A stretch of DNA of 64,000 bases from Meconema thalassinum (GCA_946902985.2 OX336389.2:791802979-791866978), one strand, 5' to 3'; counted from the stretch's first letter, positions 35,242-47,936 are shown. Notes: a model not told the origin generated them from the letters alone. A program made the numbers and translations.

Positions 35242-37627
35242 ATGGATGAGGAAACTATTCGTCGTGTGTTTGGAGAGATGATGGCAGGTGTGAATGCCAA
35301 TCTTCAACAGAATACTCAGGCTGTAAATACTGTAAGTGGTCATGTGGACCAGGTTAGACAGGACTTAGAGATTAACACTCAGTCTATAAACAATGTAAGA
35401 CAGGACTTAGAGATTAACACTCACTCTGTAAATAATGTTAGGGCTGATTTAACTCAAGTCAGGGCAGACATGGACACATATAGGATCGAAGCGAGAAATG
35501 ATCTGACGACAGGTTTAGCAGCCGTTAGGGTTGATGTCATACGACACCATCAGGAGGCTAACCAGCGCGTAGATTGCTTAACCGACCAGATGAATAGAGC
35601 TAGGGAGGAGGTGCAAAACCGATTGGAGGAGCACACAGCTCAAATTCAGACAACCTTGAATAAAGTCCAGATAGACATGAGAGCAGATCTGGAACATACC
35701 AGGGAAGAATTCGGGACTCGACTAGATCACGTCGAGGGATTTATCGGAAATGTGAAGAAGGACATGGCAACCATGAACGTTGGTTTAATCTTGATGAGAG
35801 GAGCTGCCAATGCCGTTAATAACAACGTGAAGACTATCGTTGATGGCATGATGGAGATTAAAGAGGAACTTAACACCAACAGGAGAAACATTTCTGAATT
35901 GACGGAAACCGTAGACAGTCTACGTGAGACAGTTGATGTTCATCATGAGGAACACAAAAATTGACCTCATGTTATTGAGAGGTGACCTCAACGAACACGA
36001 AACTACAGTCGAGGCTAAGGTAGCCGAGGTTAGAGACGATGTGGGTAAAATCCAAGAAAATATGTCCAGAGTTGAAGGAGATATCGATTCCTTACAAAAG
36101 AGATTTGAGGAAGTCGCGGTGACCGAGAGGTTAGACCTCAGTTATAACCTTAGGACGGCCATACGCGAGGTAGACACAAACCTCAAGGGAAAGGTTGACA
36201 GGATCGAGCTGCAATTGAACGACTTAGGCAACAAAGTCGCAGCCAGAACCATCCCAGGTCTTGAAGTAATAGAAAGACGCCTGGACAGACTCGAGACGAC
36301 TCCAAGAGAGAGACACGTACACCCACAGATGGGAGAATCTCAGGAAACGCCTATATCTCAATCAGGAGGAATGATGCCTACCCATTTCCAACCCAGCGCG
36401 CCTATGGAATCGCAACCGTCACAATTCACTAATTTAGCGCAAGGTCAGACCTTGAACTTTGACGCTCACCCGTTTCAACCAGCATCTAATCGAATTAGTC
36501 ATGAGACTAACACTCCTACGCAGAGTTACATGCAAAATACTTTCAGACCCGCGAATACGCAGGGAAATGTCACCATAATTCGTTCAAGAGAGGAGCAACC
36601 AGCTCGCTTCTCGGGAACTGGGAGCGGTGTTACTCCAGTGGAATTCCTAGGAAATGTCGAAAGCTACTTACGTGATACTATGGTAACTCCAGAGAGGGAA
36701 CTAAGAGTTATAGAGCGACTGCTTGAGGGACAAGCCGGTACCTGGTTCAGGGCATTCCGATACTCATTCACAGGCTACCAAGACTTTAAGGAAGCGTTAT
36801 TAAGAACATATTGGTCGAGCGACATCCAGCAGAGCATCCGAGCTGAGATGTACACTCGAAGGTACAGTTCCAATACACCTACTCGTTATGCGAATTACTT
36901 CGCAATACAGCTCGCGAAGCTCCGTTGTCTTCAGCCTCCATTGTCCGAACAAGATTTGGTGAACACAATTGTTTGGCAGTACCCTGCGGATCTACAACGT
37001 GTGTTAATCGCTGCAGGGGCATCCACTTTCCAGCAGTGTGACCAGATACTGCGAAGGTTGGACGCTAACACAGAACAGTTTCCTACACACCGTCAGCAGA
37101 AGGCTGATAGACGCGAGGATAGACATATGAATCTGACGACTGTTGATAAAGTAAGCCAGACGCCACAACAAACACAAACCACAGAGGATTCTGGGCGACG
37201 TGATAACAATTACAGTTATAACAGGAGAGAATTGAATAACACTCCGTATACTCGAAATCAACATGATGACCGGCGAAGTCATTGGGACCGGCGATTCGAC
37301 CGAAGGACGGACGACAACCGACGTCATGAAAACAACCGCCGAGGGAATGAAGGAAGAAATCAGCAACACGGACGTATCCGTAGAGACTATCGATATAGTG
37401 GGGGTTACGACAGAAATCGAGACCCTAGATACCAGCCAGACAGGGATTGGAAAGGAAGAGCGCGGGAGAGCCGTGAGTACCTCCAACAATTGAGAGAATT
37501 GCAGATCCAAGAAGAGGGAGAACGGAACCCTACTTCGAGGGAAAATAGACATTCGGCGCAGGAAACGGAGCAGAACCAGCCCAGTACTTCTCGCCATGAC
37601 AGAAAAAAAACTCCGAAAAATCAATAG
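35242..37627 (+). pseudogene. gag: gag, broken by one frameshift
   Basis: ATG at 35242 (MDEETIRRVFGEMM) opens about 240 codons rich in heptad-like V, L and I spacing, a long coiled coil. Near its start a 42 bp unit is directly repeated (35353-35394 and 35395-35436), giving two copies of a 14-residue block. A stop at 35962-35964 follows a run of five A (35956-35960). The protein continues in the next frame (about 35957-37627) with more coiled coil, a Q/P/S-rich linker, then a capsid-like retrotransposon gag domain (about 36590-37075, including AGTWFRAFRYSF and Y-F--QL-KLRCLQ). It ends in a basic R/D/N-rich tail with no CCHC zinc knuckle. The break looks like one extra A in the homopolymer; a programmed shift within gag would be unusual. 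Gag forms the particle and binds RNA. Confidence 0.9.
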
Positions 37628-40600
37628 ATTCTTGTTTGGTTGAGCACCGAGTAACTGCCTCTATATTACTCTGGGAGCCAATCCAAGAAGACTTGTTGGA
37701 CGAACGACGAACGACGAACCACAATTATGAATTAACACGTCTACCCAAGATTGTAGCCACCTTGAATGAAGTCAGTGTAGTCATACTCATCGATACTGGG
37801 GCGATGATTAGTGTAATTTCCGCCGATTGCCATGCCAGACTTAGAGCAAACTCTGAGGTGACGGAGTTGCCCATTTCAGCTATAAGAGTCAGAGGTGTCA
37901 TACCTGACCGCGTTGTAACGTGCAAAATCCAGATTTTGTGTACTGTGAAGATTTCGAGCCACGTGTACTTGCACGAATTTCTCGTAATGAAGGGCCTGCA
38001 TCATGATGCCATTTTAGGCGCAGACTTCATTAGAAAATATGATGGAATCATTGACATGGGACGGAATACGGTAGAGTTCAAGCCGAACGAACCCATTCAG
38101 ATGAGCCTAATTGAAGAAGAACCGGAATTCCTATCCGAAGTAGACGTAGTCGAAGCATTAAAGGGCAAGGAAATTGAGGCGACACTAGATGCCGACGAAG
38201 AGGCAGAATCGTTATCAGCACCCACACATGAGGATCTTGAGGCAATACTGAACGAATACAGAGATATATTCGACACCACACCTGGTGAGATATTAGACTA
38301 CGAGTATGATCTTATATTACTGGACGATTCCCCATTCCAGAAAGGGATCTATCCGATTGCCGAGAAACATCTCGAAGAAGCTGCTAAGAAGATCCATGAG
38401 ATGGAAGCAGCAGGTACAATCAAGAAATCACCGACTCCTTTCTTGAATCCCATAATACCTGTGGTTAAGGTAGATGGAAGCTTGAGACTTTGTCTTGATG
38501 CCAGAGCCTTGAATGAACGCCTAGCTCCTGAGCACGACAGACCGCCCAAGATTAGGGACATTCTCAGGAAGTTCAAAGGAAAAAGGATATTTTCATCATT
38601 AGACTTGGTTCAGTCTTATTACCATATCAGATTATCTGAGCATACTCAGAAATATACTGGATTCTTGTTTGATCAGACTACTTATGTATTCCAAAAACTA
38701 CCATTTGGATTGAAAAATGCCGGAGCCGCATTAATCAGAGCACTTGATGCCAAGCTGACTCATGAAGTGAAGCAGAAAGTAATATGTTATGTGGATGACA
38801 TAATCATAGCTTCGGGAACAGAAGAAGAGCATTTAAAGACATTGTGCCTTGTTTTTGAGAATCTCCGACAGGCAAATTTTAAGGTCAAGTTTGACAAGTG
38901 TCGATTTTTTCAGGAAGAAGTGAAATTCGTAGGACACATAATCAATGGAGAAGGATATAGACCGAATCCGGCAAAGATTAGAACTGTTGCTGCATTTCCA
39001 ACACCAACCCGTGTGAAACACGTGAGACAATTCTTAGGAATTCTCCAATTCTTTGCTGCTCATTGTGAGAAGTATTCCGAAACTGTTGCACCACTGCAAG
39101 GATTATTGAAAAAGAACTGCAGGTGGAACTGGAATGATGAATGCGAGATAGCTTTCAGGAGAGCTAAACAGATGCTTGTGGACTCAATTCAGTTAGAATA
39201 TCCAGATTACTCTCGGAACTTTATTCTAGAAACTGATGCATCTGCCATTGGTATAGGAGCCATTTAACTGCAAGAAGATGATGAGAAGAAACGTCATTAC
39301 ATCGCTTTCTTAAGCCGACGTTTAAGAGCACATGAATCTCACTACTTCACGACCGAGATAGAAGCACTTGCAATTGTTTACGCACTTGAATACTGGCAGA
39401 AACTTCTGTTAGGTCAGAGGATTATTGTGAGAACCGATCATCATGCGTTGACCTTCATCTTGAGAACAAGACTGGCAAGCGACAGGATCACACGTTGGAC
39501 GCTGTTTCTCCAACAGTTCGATTTGGAAATAGTTTATCGACCAGGCGGAGAGAATGTGTTGGCCGACATCCTCAGCCGGAATCCTGAAGCTACTGTTAAT
39601 GCCATAGACATCGAGGGAGAATGCGAGGAACACCTTCGCTGATTTCGTCATTTACCTGAAGGACAGCGACGTGAGGAGGAACTCAGACATATTATCCGTT
39701 TCCTAGAACGAAGAATGGATCCACAGGATGATCATTATGCAAGGATTGCTGCTGTTGCAGATGATTATTTGATTTATCATCGTGTCTTATACAAGTTTGT
39801 AGACGAGGACCACACTCAACTGCGTGCAGTTATTCCTAGGAGATACCAAGAATCTGTTATTCTTATGGTACATTTATCCATTGGACATGGTGGAACAGAC
39901 AAAACCATTGCAACTATCAAGGAGTCTTTCACATGGAAAGGGTTAGGAGCCACCGTTAGACAGTGTTTACGTGCTTGCGACGCATGCCAGCGGAACAAAT
40001 ACACGTCACACTTGCTGAAGGAACAACCTAGACCAATACTACCAACTCAACCTAGAGAGTTGTATGCACAGGACCTGTATGGCCCAATACCTAAGGCTCG
40101 TCGTGGGAATCGATACATCGTTGTAACGGTGGATGTGTTCACGAAATATACGATGCTTCATCCGATTCAAAAAGCTACTGCACATCAGATTATTCAGAGG
40201 ATTAGACGTCAAGTGATACCGGAGGCAGGAAAGCCACAATTCTTGTTGACTGATCACGGATCACAGTACACCTCAGCAGAATTTGCCAATGCCATGAATG
40301 AGCTTGAAATAGGTCATATTTTATCATCTATTCGACATCCAGAGAGCAACCCAGCAGAATGCGTGATGTCTATTATCGCAAAATTCTGTCGATTATATTG
40401 TCAAGAAGAACACTGGCGATGGACTGAAGTCCTTGTTATTATGGCAAAATGTATTAATTCAACGGTACATGAAAGCACTGGTCAAATACCTATGGTCTTG
40501 CATTTGAACCAGATGCCGCTGAGAATATGGGATCGTGTGATTGTAAATCCACCTTGTTTACAACCATCACATGCCAGCAGACTTTTAGCTGCGAGAGAGA

Positions 40601-40869
40601 CTATTGACAGACAAACTGCCAAGCGCTTGAGAAGAACTAGACGCCAGAGGTTTAGAGAACCACTAGTAGAAGGAGACCTTATCCTTATAAGGAGACCCGG
40701 AATTTCTAGTCCTATAGACCGCATATATGGGAAATTTCTATCCTTGTATTATGGCCCTAGTCGTATCCGACAGCCTTTAAACAATGGAAGTTATGTGATA
40801 GAAGACATTAGGACAGGAGAACGCATTGGAACCTTTAATGCAGCCAATCTAAAAAAATATCACTCTTGA
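37600..40869 (+). pseudogene. pol: pol (protease-RT-RNase H-integrase) with two in-frame stops
   Basis: One frame of about 1,089 codons, no ATG needed if made by -1 shift. Protease: ILIDTGAMISVIS, catalytic DTG at 37792-37800 (codon 65). Reverse transcriptase: LRLCLDARALNERL, FSSLDLVQSYYHI, LPFGLKNAGA and the catalytic YVDD at 38788-38799 (codon 397). RNase H: ETDASAIGIGAI, TEIEALAI and RTDHHAL. A TAA at 39265-39267 cuts RNase H, and a TGA at 39640-39642 lies in the linker before integrase; the frame is unchanged across both. Integrase (39715-40869): H-x4-H and CDAC zinc residues (residues 53, 58, 88, 91 of this part), D120, D180, E215 catalytic triad, and a C-terminal YYGPSRI (GPY/F-like) module. 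A TGC for the usual arginine after the catalytic E suggests CpG decay. No env follows. Confidence 0.95.
37603..37609 (+). promoter_or_regulatory. Probable -1 ribosomal frameshift site A-AAA-AAA between gag and pol
   Basis: In the gag frame the codons AGA-AAA-AAA-ACT put A AAA AAA in slippery-heptamer register, within a run of eight A (37603-37610). The pol frame, one base back, is open from 37600 after a TGA at 37597-37599. Gag stops at 37625-37627, so the two frames overlap by about 28 bases around the site. A -1 shift here would make Gag-Pol. I did not find an obvious downstream pseudoknot. Confidence 0.75.
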
Positions 40870-40918
40870 ATGAATTTCAAAGCAAATAAAAATGTTATCC
40901 CAACATTTTATTTGAAAC

Positions 40919-40932
40919 GACAGAGAGGCAGA
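40919..40932 (+). other. Polypurine tract
   Basis: gacagagaggcaga directly before the TG of the 3' LTR is purine-rich with two C interruptions and is placed where plus-strand DNA priming occurs. Pol ends 63 bp before the LTR, leaving no room for env. Confidence 0.7.
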
Positions 40933-43900
40933 TGAACCCGCTGAGCTATGGTTCATGTGATATTTTTTTTTATGACAGAGCATTTATGATGGGATGTCGT
41001 ACTGTTGAACACACCCAGGAAGCCACGTGAAGCTGAGAGATCACGCGATACTTTGAAGTAGCGGTGAATCGCACTTTTGACTTTGGTGTAAACTGCTAAT
41101 TATTATCTGAGGTCTTATTAATTATTTTTATCTTTCCTACGAGACTCAGAATATTCCATTTCGTCATGCTGCATTATTAAAACATTTTGGAGAATGTTTA
41201 TTTTTACTTTAGGTAAGGTAATACCCTTGCAGATACGCAAAAAGGAACGTAAGTAGTCGCTCAACGTTTTCGTTTTGACGACCTACTTTCTAGAGACACC
41301 CAGTACCGGAGCACTGCGTCTTGAGAATCCGCCTTGTGTAGGCGTGGAATTACATTTGTCCTACGAGACGTAGAAGAATATCCGCTGTTTAGCGTTAAAA
41401 GTGATTATAAGGTGCCATCGAGCAAGCAAATACTAATATTCACTGTCGATGAAGTCCAGTGAATTAAATAAGAAGCTTGGGAAATAATTATTGGCAAGTA
41501 TAGTGTATTGCACAACATTGCTGTGACATCACATATTACCCACGCGTATGTGGAGGGCAGATGCCTAGTGGAAATATACAGGTAATAGTGTTACAATTAT
41601 CCTGAATAAGTGTGATTATAATAGTATGAGATATTTAAATTGCCAAAGTGGAAATTTCATCTTTGAAACGTCGTATAATTCACGGATGCTGCGTGATACA
41701 AAAGTAGCGTCACTAGCACGTGCAGCATTATAAAATAGTATTAGCTCACATGCTAATCCACATCTGCAAGATTAAGGCTGTGTCGTATTTTATAATTGAA
41801 GCCTATAATAGTCACGACGGACATTATAATTTTGGAAGTGAGAGGATGAATAATCACGCAACTTATTTCGCTACCCACGTGATTGGACTTTTATTCACCA
41901 TGGTTGAAGCAGTCACCATGGGCTAATACCATCCCAGTATGGGGGGGTGACGTTTCTACAGGAACCAGCATGATGGTGGAACTTCCAGAACGATGAACGA
42001 GAGGGAAGGAGCCAAAATGCCATTTCCAGGCATATCCACGAAGATGTCGACAGGGACAAATCGAACCCTGGTCTTTGGGGGAGTCCAGATGAGAATCCCG
42101 ATGAGGAGGATACCGATCCAGAGAGCCAGAGAGGTTTATGTACAACCCTTGTTGTGGAATAGAGAGTTGAGTGAGAGCTCCTCCATTTCGTGAGTTTTTG
42201 TCACACCCCTTCTTTGTTCTATTTTCTGGTGGTGTAGTAGTTTTAATGTAGTTTGTGAATCAACCACACTCAGTGTCAGCCATTTTTCTAGGTAGGGATG
42301 TAACTAGATTAGTTAGATGTCATTTATTTCAGTTTAGAGTGAGACACCCTTGGGGTCAGACATTTTGGTCAGCCCTGGTGCAGCTTGGTGAACGTCGTGG
42401 AACGTCAATGCCTACCTTTTTGCTGAACCTGATCGTAGTCATTTTGAGGCTATTTTGTTCAACCCTACTTGGGGTAATTTTCAAGTCTTTGCTGACTGTA
42501 GTTATGGCAATCAGATGCCTTGGTTATTAATTGACTGCATTCTTCGCAGCCATCCTTTGTTACACCCCTGACTGTCGTTAGAACGGTCGTATCATTTAGG
42601 TAGTCGACAGTAACTACCAGTTTGTAAATGCATTATATTTCATTTTGAATAAGCTCAGAAGCTATTCTTGGTCATGTTTGAACCTAACAACTAGAAGGAA
42701 TGTTTCGTTGCCTAGCATCGAACGCGGTTCCCAACGTATCATTAAGCAGATCTAGTGTGTGAATCTGTGCCACATTTATCATATTTTCCTTGTGTCGTGT
42801 GAGACACGTTTTTATTTGATGTTCTAGCAACTACTGAGTTGCATTTTTAAAGCAAAGAGCTTCAGTTATTGTAAGTTTACTTTCATTTAGACGTCTTTGG
42901 TAGAAAGACGGAAGTGTATTACTATACTCAGATTTATAGCGTGCGTTTGATACACGGACTCTGTAGAGATCCGTAACACATGGTAATGTTTTTTATGAAC
43001 CGGCCAAGTGCAGGTTTTGTATTGATTAAATCGCCGGCCTTGAATAAACTGGTTATGTAACCCAGTGACCTAGAGCACGCCTGCTTCATTGTGAGACAAA
43101 ACTACTATAGACGAGGACAGAGTACAATTTGTATTCGCTTTTCCTTTCATTGCTATTTTGCTTATGGAAACCAGTTTCCACTCTTGTATTTGATCACTTG
43201 TTTTATGGATCGGTTTTTGTTAGTTTAGCGCTCTGTTGCGTGTATTGTCGTATGACAGGTACAGTTATGTAAGGTTTTCTATAGGATGGTGAAGTCTACC
43301 CTGTTATAGCAGGATGTTATTGTATGCTTTGTCCGGGGATGATCCCGTTGACCAGATGTTACTGGAAGGTAACTGTTGTAGAGGCCTATCCCAGAGTTAT
43401 TGAACGCGAGCTTAGCGCCGCTGGTAACCCGTGTTATTGTGTGTCCGAGTTGTTATACTCGTTGATTATATTCCGACTGTTGAGTCGAGGCTTTTTGGTG
43501 GAGAATGATCTCAGTTGGAGACACTCCGTGCCCAGGCTATTGTCAATGTTATTCGCCATAAACCTACGATAAACCTATAAACCGACATTCTAATAATAAA
43601 ATGCATAATTGTTATAAAACAAGCCTAACTAACAATTCTTTCTATCTAACTTTGTTCTTTGCATTCTGGAACTGTTGACATAGCCGTGCAGTTGAAGATA
43701 ATTTCCTTGTGAGGAAATGACTAGGACAGTTGACATTTTTGTAGCGACCTGAAGCATGTGCGAACCTAGAGTTCGTAGCTTGTGGAGCTCAGGCCATGCG
43801 ATGTCAGACGTGGTCTCAACTGCGCATTCGTCACCGTAACTATACACATTAGATGACTATGGTTTACAAAGAGTAAACCAAGGTGTAGGCAGGAATTTTT

Positions 43901-44655
43901 AATAAAACTACTGTGTCTATTTCGTTATTAATTTATGATGCCAAGTTTATTAAACCCTACATGTTACTTTATTGTGTGCTGTTAGCACATAGTTATTAAG
44001 CATAATTAAATTGTTTGTTTTTCATGGCTGTACACTTAGCTTTTGGATGTAATTGTTTTCTTTTACGGACGTCATCGCCGTAAATTTTGTTAATTGATAG
44101 GACTTAGCTAGTTGAATTAATGTTAAATTTAAATGTCGAAATGGTACCATCCTAACCTAGATTTGTTTTGCTACCCTGTTAAATTTAAATTCAGATATTA
44201 GCTTGGTCTTGTAACTTGAACTAGGGACTTGCGTCGTGCCATATTCCTAGCGTTGCTGTTGTTGCTTTATCATTGTGAGTTAGATCTTTCGCGAGGGTTT
44301 TCAGTAACTTCTCAGGTAGGAGACCTGTTCTTTATCTTAGTTTATTTATTAATTTGCGGACTAGCCGATTATAACCCTCCGAACTAGGCTAGGGGCTTGT
44401 GAATTTTAATAAATTTTCACGGTGTTTTACATGAGTCTGGATGTTTATTTTCTCAGTCTAGTTTTAAGGTGAACCTTTCCTTAGGCGGTCTATGACCATC
44501 GTCACCATGTACCACGATCCCTGTGGACTACGGACTCTCGTGCCGCTTTAGCCTTTTTGGAAGGTCACCTGATCCTCACGGTACTTTTCTTTTTATTCGA
44601 TTTATGTGTCGTTAGTTGAGTCATCGTGGTTGTTGACATCAACTAAACGGTCTCA
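40933..44655 (+). repeat. 3' LTR
   Basis: Aligns with the 5' LTR from end to end. Differences seen by eye include one extra T in the early T run, A to G near 41248, A to C near 41301, T to C near 42099, G to A near 43634, T to G near 43771, G to T near 43947 and 44185, and two changes near 44320-44330. Confidence 0.97.
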
Positions 44656-44659
44656 GTAT

Positions 44660-45494
44660 ATAGGCTATGTATACGTAAGGAAAGGAGATAATATACAATA
44701 GTAATACCCACATCTGTAATCCAAAATAAAGAAAAGTAATAGCGAGCCCTTCGAAAAAGGAAACATGAATGAGATAGCCAAATCAGCATTCCTGTGTGCA
44801 AAATACTGTTGGAACCTTTCGCAGCTCTACAGCTATTGGCGAGTGGTTCAAACCCATTTCAGAAGACTCCAGCCTTCCTAATAGTAAGAAACTAAGAAAT
44901 GCAATTTCCTTCTTCCTTATATTTGTTTAAATTTGTTCTTTGTATTCAAATGCATAAAGAGGGACATCCAGGACGTGCGGTGGATCCAGTGAGAGTGTCT
45001 TTGTGATTTCCGCTGTTTAGTTAGTCAATGGGAAAGTGAATCCTTGCTCTCCTCTTCACCTCATTGGCACAGTTCTTGGTACATTTGGTAAATAAGACTA
45101 CTGTAATAATTATTATATGGTGATCTTTACGTCTCTTTTTACTAATACTACCTTCAAGACGCCAGGTTCCCAGATTTTGCCTTTTGAACATTGAACTCTA
45201 ACATACAGGTAAATGATCAGACATGGCTTCTTGCAATTAAGAACTCTCAAACGCCTACTGACTTCGCCGAGATTAGATACTTGCAACTTTAAAAACAACT
45301 GGCGAAAGCCTTACTTCTGCGCCAAGCAACCAACCGTTTCATTCGAAGGCTAGGTGTACTATTTTCATCCGTAATGTTTACTCACTCTTGTGTCATATTG
45401 TTCGGGTAACAGTAACGAAACACAAAGGTGCGCAATCATAGGACACGCGATTCACGGATTCCACCATTAAATCAGCCTATGTGTACCTAAATTA
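44660..45494. other. Unassigned DNA
   Basis: Target-side DNA of the LTR element. Short frames only. Confidence 0.5.
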
Positions 45495-46928
45495 AACAAG
45501 AAGTTCCGTGACGAACTAAATAGCCTACTTTTCTTAAAATTTAAGATTCATGTCAATGATTAATCTATAATGGATCTATCTAGAATAATGACGAAATTAA
45601 GTTGGTAATATCGAAATTTCTAATTAGTTCGAAAATATACTGTACACCTGGCATAATATAGCCTAATAGAGAACTACAGTTGGCAGCCCTGGTGACAATA
45701 TATTCTTAGTTCCATCTCTTAAGGTACAGAATACAAAATTTGGTTGAAGTCCAATGGATAGCATGGACGTTACATGCAATAAAACATTGGATCTAACAGC
45801 ACGCGTAAAATCATGTTGGCAACAATGACATTCATGTATTGGTCAGAAATAATCTGAAATAATATGATCTATTGTTGTGTCAATTTTGAATGAAATCCAT
45901 TAGTTAGTATAGAAGTTACATGCATTTTAAAATTCGACCTATCAGAAGGCTTAGAATCATGTTGGCAGCACTGACGTTTATAAGTTACTCCAAATTAATC
46001 TAGAATGTCAGGTACTATACGTGTGCAAAGTTTAGAGCTGTTGGCTTGCATACTTTCTGATGTATTGATATTAAGAAAAACGAATAGAGACAGCATTTAT
46101 TAACAGTTGGCAGCCCTGGTTGCTCCTAAGAATGGGCATAGTAATATCTGTTATTGTACACATAGCACATAAGAAATTTGATTGAAATCCAATTGATAGT
46201 ATAGAAGTTACATGTATTTAAAGTCGGACTTCTCAGCAGGCTTAGAATCATGTTGGTAGCACTGATGTATATAAGTTACTCCAAATTAATATAGAATGTC
46301 AGGTACTATACGTGTGCATAGTTTAAAGCTGTCGGCTTGCATACTTTCTGATATATGGGTATTTGTATTTAAAAAATTGAGAGCATTTATTAACAGTTGG
46401 CAGCCCTGATGGCTCTTAAGAATACACTCAGTCATATCTGTTTATGTACGAATAGCACATACGAAATTTGGTTGAAATACAATTGATAGTGTAGAAGTTA
46501 TATGTATTTAAAATTTGAACCTATCAGCAGGCTTATAAACATTTTGGCAACACTGCCATGTATGGCCTCCTGGAAATTAAACTGCATAATTATTATCTAT
46601 ACGTGTGCCAATTTTGAAATAGCTCCCGTTCATACCTTCCAAGATATCCAACATGGAGCTCAAATCTCAATTGTGATTTTTCAGCAGTTGGTAGCACTGA
46701 CATCATTTTCAAATATGGCCGTGAGATATTAAGGTATAGATCTTTACTCCTACCAAATTTTGTTTCGATTGCTGCAGCCGTTAAGGAGTTGATAGGGGAG
46801 GACACACACACGGCCAGACAGACAGACAGACAGACAGAAGGACAGACAGACAGACAGACAGACAGACATTTGCCCGATCTCATAAGTCTACTTTTTCCTC
46901 ATTTTTGCAAAATGTGAAAAGTAGGCTA
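45495..46928 (-). mobile_element. Helentron/HINE-like repeat, subfamily A, copy 1
   Basis: At the left end is a hairpin AGTTC-cgtgac-GAACT (45502-45517), then tagcctacttttc (45521-45533). The right end closes with the reverse complement gaaaagtaggcta (46916-46928), so one inverted repeat is terminal and the other sits inside the hairpin. Near the right end is a (GACA)n run (46815-46866). Inside, the motif cagttggcagccctg recurs at 45676, 46103, 46393 and 46684, a tandem unit of about 290 bp, with an extra ~136 bp part-unit between the first two. By analogy with DINE-1/HINE elements, whose hairpin is at the 3' end, the element lies on the minus strand. It is not coding. Confidence 0.75.
46815..46866. 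repeat. (GACA)n microsatellite
   Basis: About a dozen GACA units with one interruption, inside the preceding element. The same run is in copy 2 (50838-50880). Confidence 0.95.
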
Positions 46929-47936
46929 ACAATATTATCCAGTAAATGAACAATGTGTGTGCAAAATTTGTGGCAAAACTGCGAACTTGACCACTTCAAT
47001 TAGTGCAAATACAGGACATGGCCCTTAAATGAAATAAAAGCAAACAAGTAGACAGTTATGGAAAGGTCATTGGAGTGCAACTTAATAGATATTGTAAACG
47101 TTTTCTGGCTATTTGGCTGCAATAATTTGTTTTTTATAACATGTCTTATTGCAGGCACTGTAAAAGTGTGTACATTTTGCAACTGGAAGTAAGATTGAGA
47201 ACGTGGTGACCATGACCTTGAACTAAGTGCCATCTCGGCGTTCACTTAGTGTTTAACTGGTGAATTGTGAACAATTATATTACTTCTAGAATGTCAAACA
47301 ATACGTTGGGGAATCGGCCCTTGTCCCGACTGTCACACTTTCTGTAGTTATATCTGCAGCTAACACGTAAAAGCTGCATGATGCTTCAGAATCTTAAGGA
47401 ATAAACGTACACAGCATCAACTTGCGTGTAGACAGAAATCTCCCAGATCATTCTAGATGACGTCATTCATTTGCGTTGAGGCGGGCGAGAGGGGTTATTT
47501 TAAGTCCAGTCCTAATTGCTCCCACTTGGAGGCAGATGTCGTGCTCATAACAATTATAGTTAGTCTACAATAAATAAACATGGCGGATGGCCGGAATGCG
47601 CGCAGCTGTGTTTAGTAAATAGGGGTTTGCATAGAAATGACTGAATTACTAAACATGATATTGTAATTGAAGTATCATCATCAATTGTGCCCATTTAGAG
47701 CTTCTGTTAGCAGTGCGTAGTGTTAACGAACCACGACTCGAGATTCCTCTGAGTCACACGTACTCGAGGATAGACCGGCGAGTGCAACACGTGGGAAGCA
47801 CGTGGCCTGTTCATCAGAGGTTACAAAATTACATTCTATTATCTTTAAATGTTCAGAAAATCAAGAGGATAATCTGTTGGATTAATGATTGTATTTTTAT
47901 ACACAATTTCAATGGGGTATTCCCTTGTTTTTCCGT
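46929..47936. other. Unassigned DNA
   Basis: No element recognised. A GC-richer patch near 47720-47820 gives a 77-codon frame (47713-47946) of no known family. Confidence 0.45.

Larger units (their letters stand above)
31098..44655 (+). mobile_element. Complete Ty3/gypsy LTR retrotransposon, 13.56 kb, young, disabled
   Basis: Two LTRs of 3,722 and 3,723 bp (31098-34819 and 40933-44655), each starting TG and ending CA, bracket an internal region with a tRNA-Lys-type primer site, gag, pol in the order protease, reverse transcriptase, RNase H, integrase, and a purine-rich tract. GTAT at 31094-31097 and 44656-44659 is the 4 bp target duplication. By eye the LTRs differ by about nine substitutions and one T-run indel, near 0.25 percent, so the insertion is recent. 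There is no env. Coding damage: one frameshift in gag and two in-frame stops in pol. Domain order and the 4 bp duplication are those of Ty3/gypsy. Confidence 0.97.

Noticed and set aside
37004..37624. 206-codon minus-strand frame
   Set aside because: Shadow of the arginine-rich gag tail in antisense.
40870..40932. An env gene or endogenous retrovirus
   Set aside because: Only 63 bp separate pol from the 3' LTR; no third ORF exists.
46593..46883. Minus-strand frame with repeated CLSVCLSVCPSV
   Set aside because: Translation of the GACA microsatellite.
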